From positions 1-64,000 of the forward strand of contig CAZSAT010000004.1 of NCBI GenBank assembly GCA_964604675.1: a stretch of DNA of 64,000 nt, written 5' to 3'. The DNA comes from CAZSAT01 sp964604675 (GTDB taxonomy: Bacteria > Myxococcota_A > UBA796 > CAJQPC01). A model generated the notes under the pieces. The model saw only the letters and a program-made list of their open reading frames with translations, made no database searches and was not told the origin of the DNA. The stretch's first letter is position 1, and each line of letters starts with the position of its first letter. Below, piece after piece: positions 1-7,590 of this stretch. The position numbers were made by a program, and so were the translations under genes.

Positions 1-1
1 T

Positions 2-505
2 TCACCGGAGGTCGCGCCGGAGTCCTCGGCGCCGGCCGACGCGTCGGCACCGGACTCGGCGGCCGAGCGCGAGCCGGACTCCGAGCCCGTGGGGCGCGCT
101 CCGGTGGTCGAGCGCGACGATGTCGACGAGGATCTCCCGCCCGATGAGGAGACCTTTGCCCGCGCGGAGACGGAGCTCGTCGGCGAAGAGGACCTGCCGA
201 CCGACGAGGTCGCCGGCGCCGCTTCGCAGCCGGCTCCGGTCGCCACGTCGCCGTCGCCGCCCGCCAAGAAGGGCGGGCCGGGCATGGGGCTCGTGCTCGC
301 GGCCGGGGTGCTCCTCGCGATCGCCGGTGGTGTGGTCGCCTTCTTGACCGGCGGCGATCCGCCCGCCGAGACGATCGCTGGGGACGAGGACGCGGGCGCG
401 TCGGGCAAGGACGCGTCGTCGGGCTCCGCGGGCTCGGGGTCGAGCTCCGACGCGGCCGGCAACCGGAGGAGTCGCGGTGGCGGCGGAAAGCGCGGAGGTC
501 GCTAG
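2..505 (+). CDS. C-terminal part of a single-pass membrane protein (5' end outside window)
   Basis: The frame is open from the window edge to a TAG at 503-505, so only the C-terminal end is visible. It has an acidic Ala/Ser/Pro/Asp/Glu-rich region, one hydrophobic segment (encoded at about 290-345), then a low-complexity Asp/Ser/Gly tail ending in basic Arg/Gly/Lys residues. The first ATG at 89 is internal to this low-complexity frame and is probably not the start. The arrangement of hydrophobic segment, Gly/Asp, Ser/Gly and basic Arg/Gly/Lys tail closely matches the C-terminus of the protein encoded at 45852-47051, so this may be a further member of that family. Function unknown. The tail would lie on one side of the membrane and the acidic linker on the other, but topology cannot be fixed from this fragment. 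Confidence 0.6.
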   Translation, partial: SPEVAPESSAPADASAPDSAAEREPDSEPVGRAPVVERDDVDEDLPPDEETFARAETELVGEEDLPTDEVAGAASQPAPVATSPSPPAKKGGPGMGLVLAAGVLLAIAGGVVAFLTGGDPPAETIAGDEDAGASGKDASSGSAGSGSSSDAAGNRRSRGGGGKRGGR

Positions 506-518
506 GTACGGGGACGGC

Positions 519-1820
519 TCATGGCGCTGGTCGTCGGTGCTCCGCCAGCCGGCCCGCGACCACCGGGTCGTCGTCCACGAGACCGTCGATGGCAGCGGGG
601 TCCAGCTCCGAGAGGATCCGGGCCGCCGTCCACCGCACGAGGCGTGAGCGCTCGTGAGAGAGTCCGTCGAGGAACCACGCCGCCGTCGGAGGCGTCCGCT
701 GCTGCCACGCCGCTTCCAGGACGGCGACGGTCAGGTCTTCGTCCGGGTCCTCGGCGAGCGCGCGGCGGGACGGTCCGTACAGGAACACCGTGGGCAGGCT
801 GTCCTCGGCGGGGCGGGCGCTCCAGCCGGGGCGCAGGGTGTGGGTGCGCACCTGCTGGCCGCTGTAGGGTGCCGTGTCGGGAAGCTCGAGGTGCCGCGCG
901 ACCAGCTGGACCGTGGCATCCAAGCTGCCCGTTCGGCGGGCGACGACCTGCCAGGCGGCGGCCGCTCGGACGTGCGGAAGCGCGACCTCGGGCAGGTCGG
1001 TCGCCAGGCGACTCGCCGGGGTGCCCGCGTGCACGGCGCTCCACGTCCAGCTTGCCCAGAACCAGTCCGCGTAGACGGTTCCAATGTCGCCGAGGCCTTC
1101 CAGGAGCGCGGCGTGGGCCGTGGCCGCCTCGGGCCCGTCGGCCGGCGCGGGGCCGCCGAGCTGCAGCCCGTGAGCGGCGCACATGGGGCCGAAGTTCCCA
1201 GCGTGGGCGCACAGGCGCAGAGCCTCCGTCACGGCGCCAGCCTCCGCCAGCCCCTCGGACGCCTGGAACAGGCACTCGGACCGGGCCTGGCCCTCGTCCG
1301 AAGCCGCCGCGCAGGCCAGGGAGGCCGAGCGAGCATCGCCGGTGCTTCCGAGATCACGGGCACGGGCCGACGCACACGCCGCGTCGGTGCACCCGCCCAC
1401 TGCAGCGGCTCGCTCGTCGTCGGTCGCGTGCGCCCATGGAGGGGCCGTCGGCTCCAGCACCGGCAGGTCCGACGAGCGCGGGCCGAGCGGGGAGACCACG
1501 CCAACTGCCTGCTTCACCTGGCGCGTGGACAGGTGAGGTCGGATGAACCGCTTCTCGCAGCGTGCGCGACCCGCGGTGCCGGCGCCGAGCTCCGCGCAGA
1601 GCTGCGCACCCTCTTGCGGGAAGCGGTGCGCCAACACGTCGACGAGCGCTGCCTCCTCGAACTCGTCGAGCGCATCCAGCCACACCGAGACCTGCTCGGG
1701 GTCGGCCGACCAGGCGGGGCCCACAGACTCGAGGCGGCAGGCGGAGGTCTCGCAGGCGCGCAGGGCGTCCAGCGCAGCTTCGCTGGGTGCTGGACCCGTG
1801 CAGGCCCAGATCCACAGCAT
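519..1820 (-). CDS. putative lipoprotein with helical (HEAT-like) repeats
   Basis: A 433-residue protein. The start is placed at 1820 because its ATG overlaps the stop of the upstream carbamoyltransferase as ATGA, implying translational coupling; the open frame extends further upstream but there it only shadows that gene. The N-terminus MLWIWACTG carries a possible lipidation Cys at position 7 after a very short uncharged hydrophobic stretch. The rest is Ala/Leu/Glu-rich and mostly helical, with several Cys in the first half and a C-terminal stretch that resembles HEAT repeats (Leu-Val-Arg-Trp-Thr-Ala-Ala-Arg-Ile-Leu). I do not recognise a family. It is the last gene of a three-gene run with the carbamoyltransferase and a ConA-like protein, so it may be an envelope partner of whatever they modify. 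Confidence 0.65.
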   Translation of the reverse strand: MLWIWACTGPAPSEAALDALRACETSACRLESVGPAWSADPEQVSVWLDALDEFEEAALVDVLAHRFPQEGAQLCAELGAGTAGRARCEKRFIRPHLSTRQVKQAVGVVSPLGPRSSDLPVLEPTAPPWAHATDDERAAAVGGCTDAACASARARDLGSTGDARSASLACAAASDEGQARSECLFQASEGLAEAGAVTEALRLCAHAGNFGPMCAAHGLQLGGPAPADGPEAATAHAALLEGLGDIGTVYADWFWASWTWSAVHAGTPASRLATDLPEVALPHVRAAAAWQVVARRTGSLDATVQLVARHLELPDTAPYSGQQVRTHTLRPGWSARPAEDSLPTVFLYGPSRRALAEDPDEDLTVAVLEAAWQQRTPPTAAWFLDGLSHERSRLVRWTAARILSELDPAAIDGLVDDDPVVAGRLAEHRRPAP

Positions 1821-3508
1821 CACCCGGCGCCCGGGGTGACGAGGAAGGGCCCGATGCTGAGCGCGTCGAGGCTGGCGGCCGTCCAGGCCCGGATCGCGTC
1901 GTGCGGGGAGCAGACGATGGGCTCTTCGTGCATGTTGAAGCTGGTGTTGATGAGCGCCGGCAGTCCCGTGTGTTCCTCCCAGAGCTCGAGGAGACGCCAG
2001 AGCTTGGGGTTGTCGGCTTCGTGAACGAGCTGGGGACGCGCGGTGCCGTCGCAGTGCACCACGCCCGGGCAGGTGCGCAGGAAGAAGGGCGTGCAGTCGA
2101 AGCACACGGTCATGAAGCGCGCCGCATTCGCCGCCTTCTCCACGCCCACGAAGCAGTCCTGAGCCCGCTCCGCACGCAGCATGGGCGCGAAGGGCATGAA
2201 CTCGGTGCGCTGCAGGTGCTTGTTCAGCCAGTCGTTCACGCTCGGATCATCCGGTCGAAACAGGATGCTTCGGTTGCCTAGCGCACGCGGACCGAACTCC
2301 ATGCCCCCGTCGAAACGTGCCACGACCTTGCCGGCCGCCAGCAGCTCGACCACCCGTGCCTCGAGGTCGTCGGGCTTCTCGGGTCGCAGGCCCGCGATGT
2401 TGAGCTCCTGCGCGATGGTGCTCTGCTTGTAGGCTGGCCCGAGGTAGAGCGACGGCAGCCGCCGCGGCGGTCGCTCGGCGGCGGCGAGGGCGGCGCCGAC
2501 GCACAGGCCGCCGTCCCCCATGTTCGGGTACACCCACAGCGAGTCCACGCAGGCCAGCTCGGCGATGCGCTGGTTGAGCTTCACGTTCGCGAAGATCCCC
2601 CCGCACACCGCCACATCCGCCACGCCGGTGGCCCCGACCCAGTGCTCCACGAAGGCGGTCACGGCGTGCTCGAGGTTGCGCTGCATGGCCGAGGCGATCT
2701 GTTCCTTGCTCCAGGCGGAGAGCGCGCCGTAGAAGGCGTCGCCCTCGTGTTGCCGTTCCAGGTAGTTCACGGTCGAGAACCCGGGGCCGACGAAGTGGAG
2801 CTGCTTGCGGAAGTGGGCCAGAAGCTCGGGGGGCGGATCGGTGTAGGCGGCGAGGCCCGTGATCTTGCCCTCGTGGCGGTTCGGCGTGAAGCCGAGCCAC
2901 TCGGTCACCCGCGAGTAGTAGGTGTTCACCGCCGCGAAGCCGGACTGCGACCAGTGCTGATCGAGCTGGCCCTGGCGTCCCACGCTGGCCGTGCAGGTCT
3001 GTCCGTCGCCCATGGCGTCGACCGTGAGCACGAGGCACACGGGCTCTTCCTGGCTCCGGTAGGCGGCGTGCGCGTGGGCCTGGTGGTGGTCCATCAGGTC
3101 GACCCGGGCCTTCTCGAAGCCGCGATCCCGCATGCGCGCGGCCAGCAGCCGCTGGCAGGCCTCGACCTCGAAGAGGTGCAGTCCGGTCTGCCGGAGCGCC
3201 ACCTGGTAGGTGATGTAGAGGTTCAGCAGGTAGTCGAACTGGCTTCCGTTCGCCTTCTTGCCGTGGTGCAGCTCGGGCACCTTGCGCAGCAGGAAGCTCG
3301 GCGTGAAGGAGGTGCCGAACACGATGCGGTCCACGTCGCGCGCCCTGCGCTCGGCCTTGTCGAGCGCGGCCTCGATGGCGCCCCAGGGGAACGCGCCGCT
3401 GTTCTTGTTGCGGTCGATGCGCTCCTGGCCCACCGCGGCGAGCAGCACCCCGTCTTCGACGACGGCCGCGCCGGCATCGTGGTTGTCGGCCACACCGAGG
3501 ATCAGCAT
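1820..3508 (-). CDS. carbamoyltransferase, NodU/CmcH family
   Basis: A 562-residue protein, close to the family length of about 600. Family enzymes transfer a carbamoyl group from carbamoyl phosphate, through carbamoyl-adenylate, to a hydroxyl of a sugar or natural product. The N-terminus (GVADNHDAGAAVVEDG) matches the family's nucleotide-binding start, HHQAHAHAAY at residues 141-150 matches its His-rich catalytic motif, and the C-terminal YrdC-like half carries the typical EFGPRALGNRS stretch. The start at 3508 overlaps the upstream stop as ATGA, and its own stop overlaps the next start in the same way. The acceptor is unknown. No NRPS/PKS or nod genes are nearby, so a surface glycan or small secondary metabolite is an inference. 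Confidence 0.9.
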   Translation of the reverse strand: MLILGVADNHDAGAAVVEDGVLLAAVGQERIDRNKNSGAFPWGAIEAALDKAERRARDVDRIVFGTSFTPSFLLRKVPELHHGKKANGSQFDYLLNLYITYQVALRQTGLHLFEVEACQRLLAARMRDRGFEKARVDLMDHHQAHAHAAYRSQEEPVCLVLTVDAMGDGQTCTASVGRQGQLDQHWSQSGFAAVNTYYSRVTEWLGFTPNRHEGKITGLAAYTDPPPELLAHFRKQLHFVGPGFSTVNYLERQHEGDAFYGALSAWSKEQIASAMQRNLEHAVTAFVEHWVGATGVADVAVCGGIFANVKLNQRIAELACVDSLWVYPNMGDGGLCVGAALAAAERPPRRLPSLYLGPAYKQSTIAQELNIAGLRPEKPDDLEARVVELLAAGKVVARFDGGMEFGPRALGNRSILFRPDDPSVNDWLNKHLQRTEFMPFAPMLRAERAQDCFVGVEKAANAARFMTVCFDCTPFFLRTCPGVVHCDGTARPQLVHEADNPKLWRLLELWEEHTGLPALINTSFNMHEEPIVCSPHDAIRAWTAASLDALSIGPFLVTPGAG

Positions 3509-4437
3509 CAGCCGCTCACCGGGAGCGCGAAGCCGACGCCCACCGCGTCCTCGACACGGGCCGACACCAGCACGGGCGCGTCGCCCTGTGGCGCTTCGCA
3601 TCGCCAGGAGAGCTCGACGAAGCCGTGGCCGCTCGGTGTGTCGGCGCCGCCGAGCCGCGCCTGGCCGCTCTGTCGGGGCCCGAGCTGGCGCCAGGTGCCG
3701 TCGCCCTCGAAGCCGTCCGTGCGCGAGAAGCGCACCGGCTGCCCGCTCTGCTCCACGGCGTCGAGGCGCACCCAGACCGGCGCGCCGCTGATGTTGGACA
3801 CGCTCACCACGGTGCAGCGTTCGTGGTCGTCGACCATCCAAGGCACCCGGACCGGCGCATCGGACTGGCCGATCGCGCGAACGACCTCGAAGCTCTGGAC
3901 CTCCAGGCCCTCGTTGGCGTGTGCGTACAGGCCCGCGCGTCCAGACAGGTCGGCGTCGTGCTCGACATCGAGCACCCGGTGCCCGTCGACCGCCGCCGTG
4001 ACACGACCGCTCGTGACCAACACCCCGAGCTCGGTCCAACGGGCCACCTGGTAGCCGGGCGCGTCCCGGGCGAGCACCCGCTCGCTCGTGCCCTGCACCT
4101 CGGACAAGGTGCGGCACCGCAACGACGAGCTCAGCCAGAACAAGCGCAGCTCGTCCTCGCTCTTGGCTCCGTAGACCAGGCCCATGCGGTCGTCGTCGGT
4201 CGACCTCGCGCGAGCCCGGACGAGGTAGGGCGGTTCCACCTCTTGCCGGGCGAGCAGCATCGTGCCGCGCCACGAGTTGGGCGTGTAGCAGTTGGAGGTC
4301 TGGCGCAGCACCCCCGCTCGCACCGACCACTGGGCGGGGCCCTGACGGCTGCCGAGATCGTGCAGCGTCCAGCGCGCCCCGAACGCAGGGTCGCCGAAGG
4401 CGTCACGAAAGAGGACCACGGGCTCGGGCACGCTCAT
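3508..4437 (-). CDS. hypothetical protein with ConA/LamG-like fold
   Basis: A 309-residue protein with no signal peptide. The first 190 residues read like a concanavalin-A-like jelly roll of the DUF1080/family-16 type: 'FRDAFGD..FGARWTLHDLGSRQG' at the start, alternating hydrophobic strands, 'DDDRMGLVYGAKSEDELRLFW' in the middle and 'GRAGLYAHANEGLEVQSFEV' near the end of the domain. The remaining 110 residues form a second beta-rich region. It begins the coupled minus-strand trio and its stop overlaps the carbamoyltransferase start. A role in binding or presenting a glycan acceptor for that enzyme is an inference. No catalytic residues can be assigned. Confidence 0.6.
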   Translation of the reverse strand: MSVPEPVVLFRDAFGDPAFGARWTLHDLGSRQGPAQWSVRAGVLRQTSNCYTPNSWRGTMLLARQEVEPPYLVRARARSTDDDRMGLVYGAKSEDELRLFWLSSSLRCRTLSEVQGTSERVLARDAPGYQVARWTELGVLVTSGRVTAAVDGHRVLDVEHDADLSGRAGLYAHANEGLEVQSFEVVRAIGQSDAPVRVPWMVDDHERCTVVSVSNISGAPVWVRLDAVEQSGQPVRFSRTDGFEGDGTWRQLGPRQSGQARLGGADTPSGHGFVELSWRCEAPQGDAPVLVSARVEDAVGVGFALPVSG

Positions 4438-4462
4438 GGGGCGAAGCTATCAGGTCCGGGTG

Positions 4463-5917
4463 TCAGCCCACGACCTCCATGCCCGTGCCGTCCTCGCCGA
4501 GATCGTGCTGGCGGAGCATCTCGAAAGCGGTCTGCGCGGAACGCAGGACCTCGTCGGCCGACTTCATGCGCTTCAGGTGCCGCGCGATCATCTTGGGCCG
4601 GTAGTAGAACCGCAGGTAGCCCAGGCGCGCCCACCGCTGGATCTCCGCGTCGGTCATGTCACAGCGCGGGCGGGGCACCAGGTCGTCGTGCGGGTTGAGC
4701 ACGTACTCCCGCCAGAAGTCCCGACCGGTCTCCTCGATCATCATCGTGTACATCTCGGTCGCCGGCATGGGCGTGACCTTCGAGAACTGGGCGTAGTCCA
4801 GGTCGAGATCGAGGGCGAGCCGGATGGTCTGCCGCACCGTGGCCGGGGTGTCGTAGGGGTTGCCGACCATGAAGTAGCCGAAGGTGTCGATGCCCTCGGC
4901 TCGGGTGGCCGTGACGATCTCCTTGATCTGGTCGAGGCTCGTGGACTTCTTGAGCACCTTGAGGATCTCGCGGTTGCCGCTCTCGATGCCGTAGTAGATG
5001 CGCGCGCAGCCGGCGCGTCGCATGGCGCGCAGCACGTCCGGGGTGATGCAGTCGACCCTTGTCCGCGCGGCCCAGACGATGTCGAGCTTGCGGCGGTTGA
5101 TCTCCTCGCAGATCTCGACGACCCGTTGCTTCCGGATGGTGAAGCTGGAGTCGAAGAAGTCCAGCTCCCGGACGCCGTGCTCGTTCACGCAGAGCTCGAG
5201 CTCGTCGACCACGTTCTTCGGCGAGCGCGCCCGGAACGCCTTGGAGCCCTGCTCGCAGAAGATGCACTTGTACGGACAGCCCCGGCTCGTGATGAAGCAG
5301 GTGAAGTTCTTGTACTTGGAGATGAACGAGTAGTAGAGCGAATTGTCGATCAGGTGACGGGCCGGGTAGGGGGCGTCGTCGACCGGAATCGTGGACGAGT
5401 GGGGCGTGACGATGGTCTTGTCGCCCGTGCGGAACGCGATGCCCTTGACGTCTTCCAGCGGCTTGTTGGTCTCGAGCGCGAAGAGCAGCTCCGGGAGGCT
5501 GATCTCGGCTTCGCCGGTGACCGCGTAGTCGATCGCATGGTGGGTGAGGGTCTCTTCCGGGTAGATGCTCAGGTGCACGCCGCCCACGATGGTGGGCACG
5601 TCGACGCGCTTCCGGAGGTGGTTGATCCAGTCCAGGGTCTGGAAGAAGAGGTAGGTCGTGATCGTGTAGCCGATGTAGGCGGGTCCGAAGGCCTCCAGGC
5701 GCGCCACGGTCTGCTCGAAGTCGAGGTCTTCGGCGTGCGCGTCGATCAGCACGACGTCGCAGCCTGCGTTCTCCAGGATTCCAGCGACGTACAGGAGCGA
5801 GAGCGACGGGAAGATCCCGTAGTTCTCCTTCACGGCCTTGATGCCCGGTTCGTTCTTGACCGGGCCGTAGGGCGGGTAGACCAGCGCGACCTTGAGGCCG
5901 TCGAGGCGCTTCATCAT
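4463..5917 (-). CDS. B12-binding domain radical SAM protein
   Basis: A 484-residue protein. Residues 8-150 form a Rossmann-like cobalamin-binding domain (ALVYPPYGP, then GGVHLSIYPEE). The radical SAM [4Fe-4S] ligands follow as C214-x3-C218-x2-C221 in SRGCPYKCIFCEQG. The rest is a TIM-barrel and a C-terminal helical tail, as in the BchE/HpnJ/HpnP-type class B family. The start at 5917 is preferred because an AGAGG motif lies 8 nt upstream; a second ATG follows at 5914. Members methylate unactivated carbons or do related radical chemistry on lipids, tetrapyrroles or natural products; the substrate cannot be read here. It is transcribed away from a GT39-like membrane protein, so the two may share a control region at 5918-5997. 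Confidence 0.88.
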   Translation of the reverse strand: MMKRLDGLKVALVYPPYGPVKNEPGIKAVKENYGIFPSLSLLYVAGILENAGCDVVLIDAHAEDLDFEQTVARLEAFGPAYIGYTITTYLFFQTLDWINHLRKRVDVPTIVGGVHLSIYPEETLTHHAIDYAVTGEAEISLPELLFALETNKPLEDVKGIAFRTGDKTIVTPHSSTIPVDDAPYPARHLIDNSLYYSFISKYKNFTCFITSRGCPYKCIFCEQGSKAFRARSPKNVVDELELCVNEHGVRELDFFDSSFTIRKQRVVEICEEINRRKLDIVWAARTRVDCITPDVLRAMRRAGCARIYYGIESGNREILKVLKKSTSLDQIKEIVTATRAEGIDTFGYFMVGNPYDTPATVRQTIRLALDLDLDYAQFSKVTPMPATEMYTMMIEETGRDFWREYVLNPHDDLVPRPRCDMTDAEIQRWARLGYLRFYYRPKMIARHLKRMKSADEVLRSAQTAFEMLRQHDLGEDGTGMEVVG

Positions 5918-5997
5918 GGGCGGGACCTCTTCTGTGGGCCGGCTCCAGTGTACCGCCGGGCCCCGCGTGGCGTTGCCGTGTGGCATACGTAAAGCGC

Positions 5998-7587
5998 ATG
6001 AAGCGCGAGGTCGCCCTCATCGCCGCCCTGCTCACCGCCGCTACGGTGCTGGTCGTGGCGTGGACTGCGCGCAACGGTCTCCCGGACGGCTACCAGAACG
6101 AGTTCCTGCACGTGGGCAACGCCCTCGACCTGTGGCAAGCGGCCGTCGACGGGGACCGGTGGAGCCTGGGCTACCTCCTGAGCCAGAACTACTGGCCTCC
6201 GCTGTTCTACCTGGCGCCCTGGCCGCTCTTCGCGGCCATGGGAGCTGGCCACCTCGCCATGCTGCTCACCAACGTGCTGCACCTCGCCGTGCTGTTGTTC
6301 GCCGTCGTGCGGCTCGGCGAGGACGTGCGGGACCGTGCCACGGGGTGGCTCGCGGCGGCGCTGATCCTGGGCTTCCCCGGTGTGACCGGCAACCTCGTGC
6401 GCTTCGAACCCAACGTCGCGCTGATGGCCTGGACCACGGTCGGCGCGTTGGCGCTGGTGCGTGCACGCGGCTTCTCGGACCGGCGGTGGAGCGTGGTGTT
6501 CGGTGTCGCATGCGGCGTCGGGCTCCTGATGGATCGCATCGGGCTGGCGCTGTTCCTGGCGCTGCCGGCTCTCGCGGAGCTCGTCGCGGGCCTTCGAGCG
6601 GGGGACCGCAGGTTGCGGCTCCAGCGCGCCGCGCTGGGCGTGGGCGCGCTGTTGCTCGTGTGCGGCTGGTGGTACCTGCAGTTCGCCGAGCACCACGCCG
6701 CGGAGATCCTCAGCCAGGGCGGCGTGGGTGAGATCGACAGCGCGGGCGAGTGGACCGAGCAGCGCGACCCGGGCGCCCTCTCCACCTGGGGGCTGTACCT
6801 GGGGATCCTGCTCGACGACCAGGCGGGGCTGTTGCCGGGAGCCGCAGCGGTGCTGGCCATCCTCGCCACCCTCCCGCTCGCCAGCGGGCGTCGACGGGTC
6901 CCCCTGCTGGTCGTGCTCGTCGGCCTCGGCGTGTTCACCCTGATCGCGAAGAAGCAGGTCTACTACACCCTGCCGATGCTCGGCTGTGTCGCCGTGTTGC
7001 TCGCGGATCGCGTGCGATCGCTCGGCCCGGCGAGTCCCGTGATCGCCGGGGTCCTGGTGCTCGCCGGCGCCCACCAGATCGGCTTCCGCATGTGGGGGCG
7101 TGGTCTGCCCCTCGGGAGCCTGTCGGAACCGCTTGGCGGGCACGTGCTGCCTGCCCAGTGGGCCGACCAGGACCACCCCCAGGCTCGGCCCCCGCGGGAC
7201 CTCACGCTGCCGATCGACGCCGTGGTGTCGAGCCTCGGACCTGGCGAGGTGGTGGTCTTCTCCGAGGACCAGACCTGGTACGAGGGCTTCGTGGTCCTCC
7301 AGGTGCGGGAGCGGCTCCCCGGCCGCCGGATCCGGGGCCTGATCGTGGACCCCCAGGGGACCTACGAGTGGGCGAGAACGGCGGGCAGTGTGGTGCACGT
7401 GAGCGCTTCGACCGCCGGGTGGCCGAGGCGTGAGCAGATGGAGGCGGTGCTCGAGCAGCACCACTACGAGCTTCAGCACCTGCCCCCCGTGATCGAGGTC
7501 ATCGAGGAGCTCGAGCCGCGGTTTCGACTGCATCGGGCCTGGTCGCTGCCCACCGGCGGGACCGTGAGCGTGTTCCTGCCCGGCTGA
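5998..7587 (+). CDS. polytopic membrane protein, GT39/ArnT-like (PMT_2) glycosyltransferase candidate
   Basis: A 529-residue protein with about ten hydrophobic segments in the first 370 residues and a soluble C-terminal domain of about 150 residues. After the first membrane helix comes an acidic periplasmic loop (DGYQNEFLHVGNALDLW), placed like the Asp/Glu loop of GT-C glycosyltransferases. 'VRFEPNVALMAWTTVGALAL' and 'DRIGLALFLALP' resemble the PMT_2 core. Such enzymes use polyprenyl-phosphate sugars to decorate proteins or lipid A. ATG 5998 is chosen; an in-frame GTG lies at 5980 and no clear ribosome-binding site supports either. The exact substrate is unknown. Confidence 0.65.
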   Translation: MKREVALIAALLTAATVLVVAWTARNGLPDGYQNEFLHVGNALDLWQAAVDGDRWSLGYLLSQNYWPPLFYLAPWPLFAAMGAGHLAMLLTNVLHLAVLLFAVVRLGEDVRDRATGWLAAALILGFPGVTGNLVRFEPNVALMAWTTVGALALVRARGFSDRRWSVVFGVACGVGLLMDRIGLALFLALPALAELVAGLRAGDRRLRLQRAALGVGALLLVCGWWYLQFAEHHAAEILSQGGVGEIDSAGEWTEQRDPGALSTWGLYLGILLDDQAGLLPGAAAVLAILATLPLASGRRRVPLLVVLVGLGVFTLIAKKQVYYTLPMLGCVAVLLADRVRSLGPASPVIAGVLVLAGAHQIGFRMWGRGLPLGSLSEPLGGHVLPAQWADQDHPQARPPRDLTLPIDAVVSSLGPGEVVVFSEDQTWYEGFVVLQVRERLPGRRIRGLIVDPQGTYEWARTAGSVVHVSASTAGWPRREQMEAVLEQHHYELQHLPPVIEVIEELEPRFRLHRAWSLPTGGTVSVFLPG

Positions 7588-7590
7588 GCG

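Noticed and set aside
654..2024. Plus-strand open frames over 521-2281
   Set aside because: They are antisense to the lipoprotein and carbamoyltransferase genes and have no recognisable motifs.
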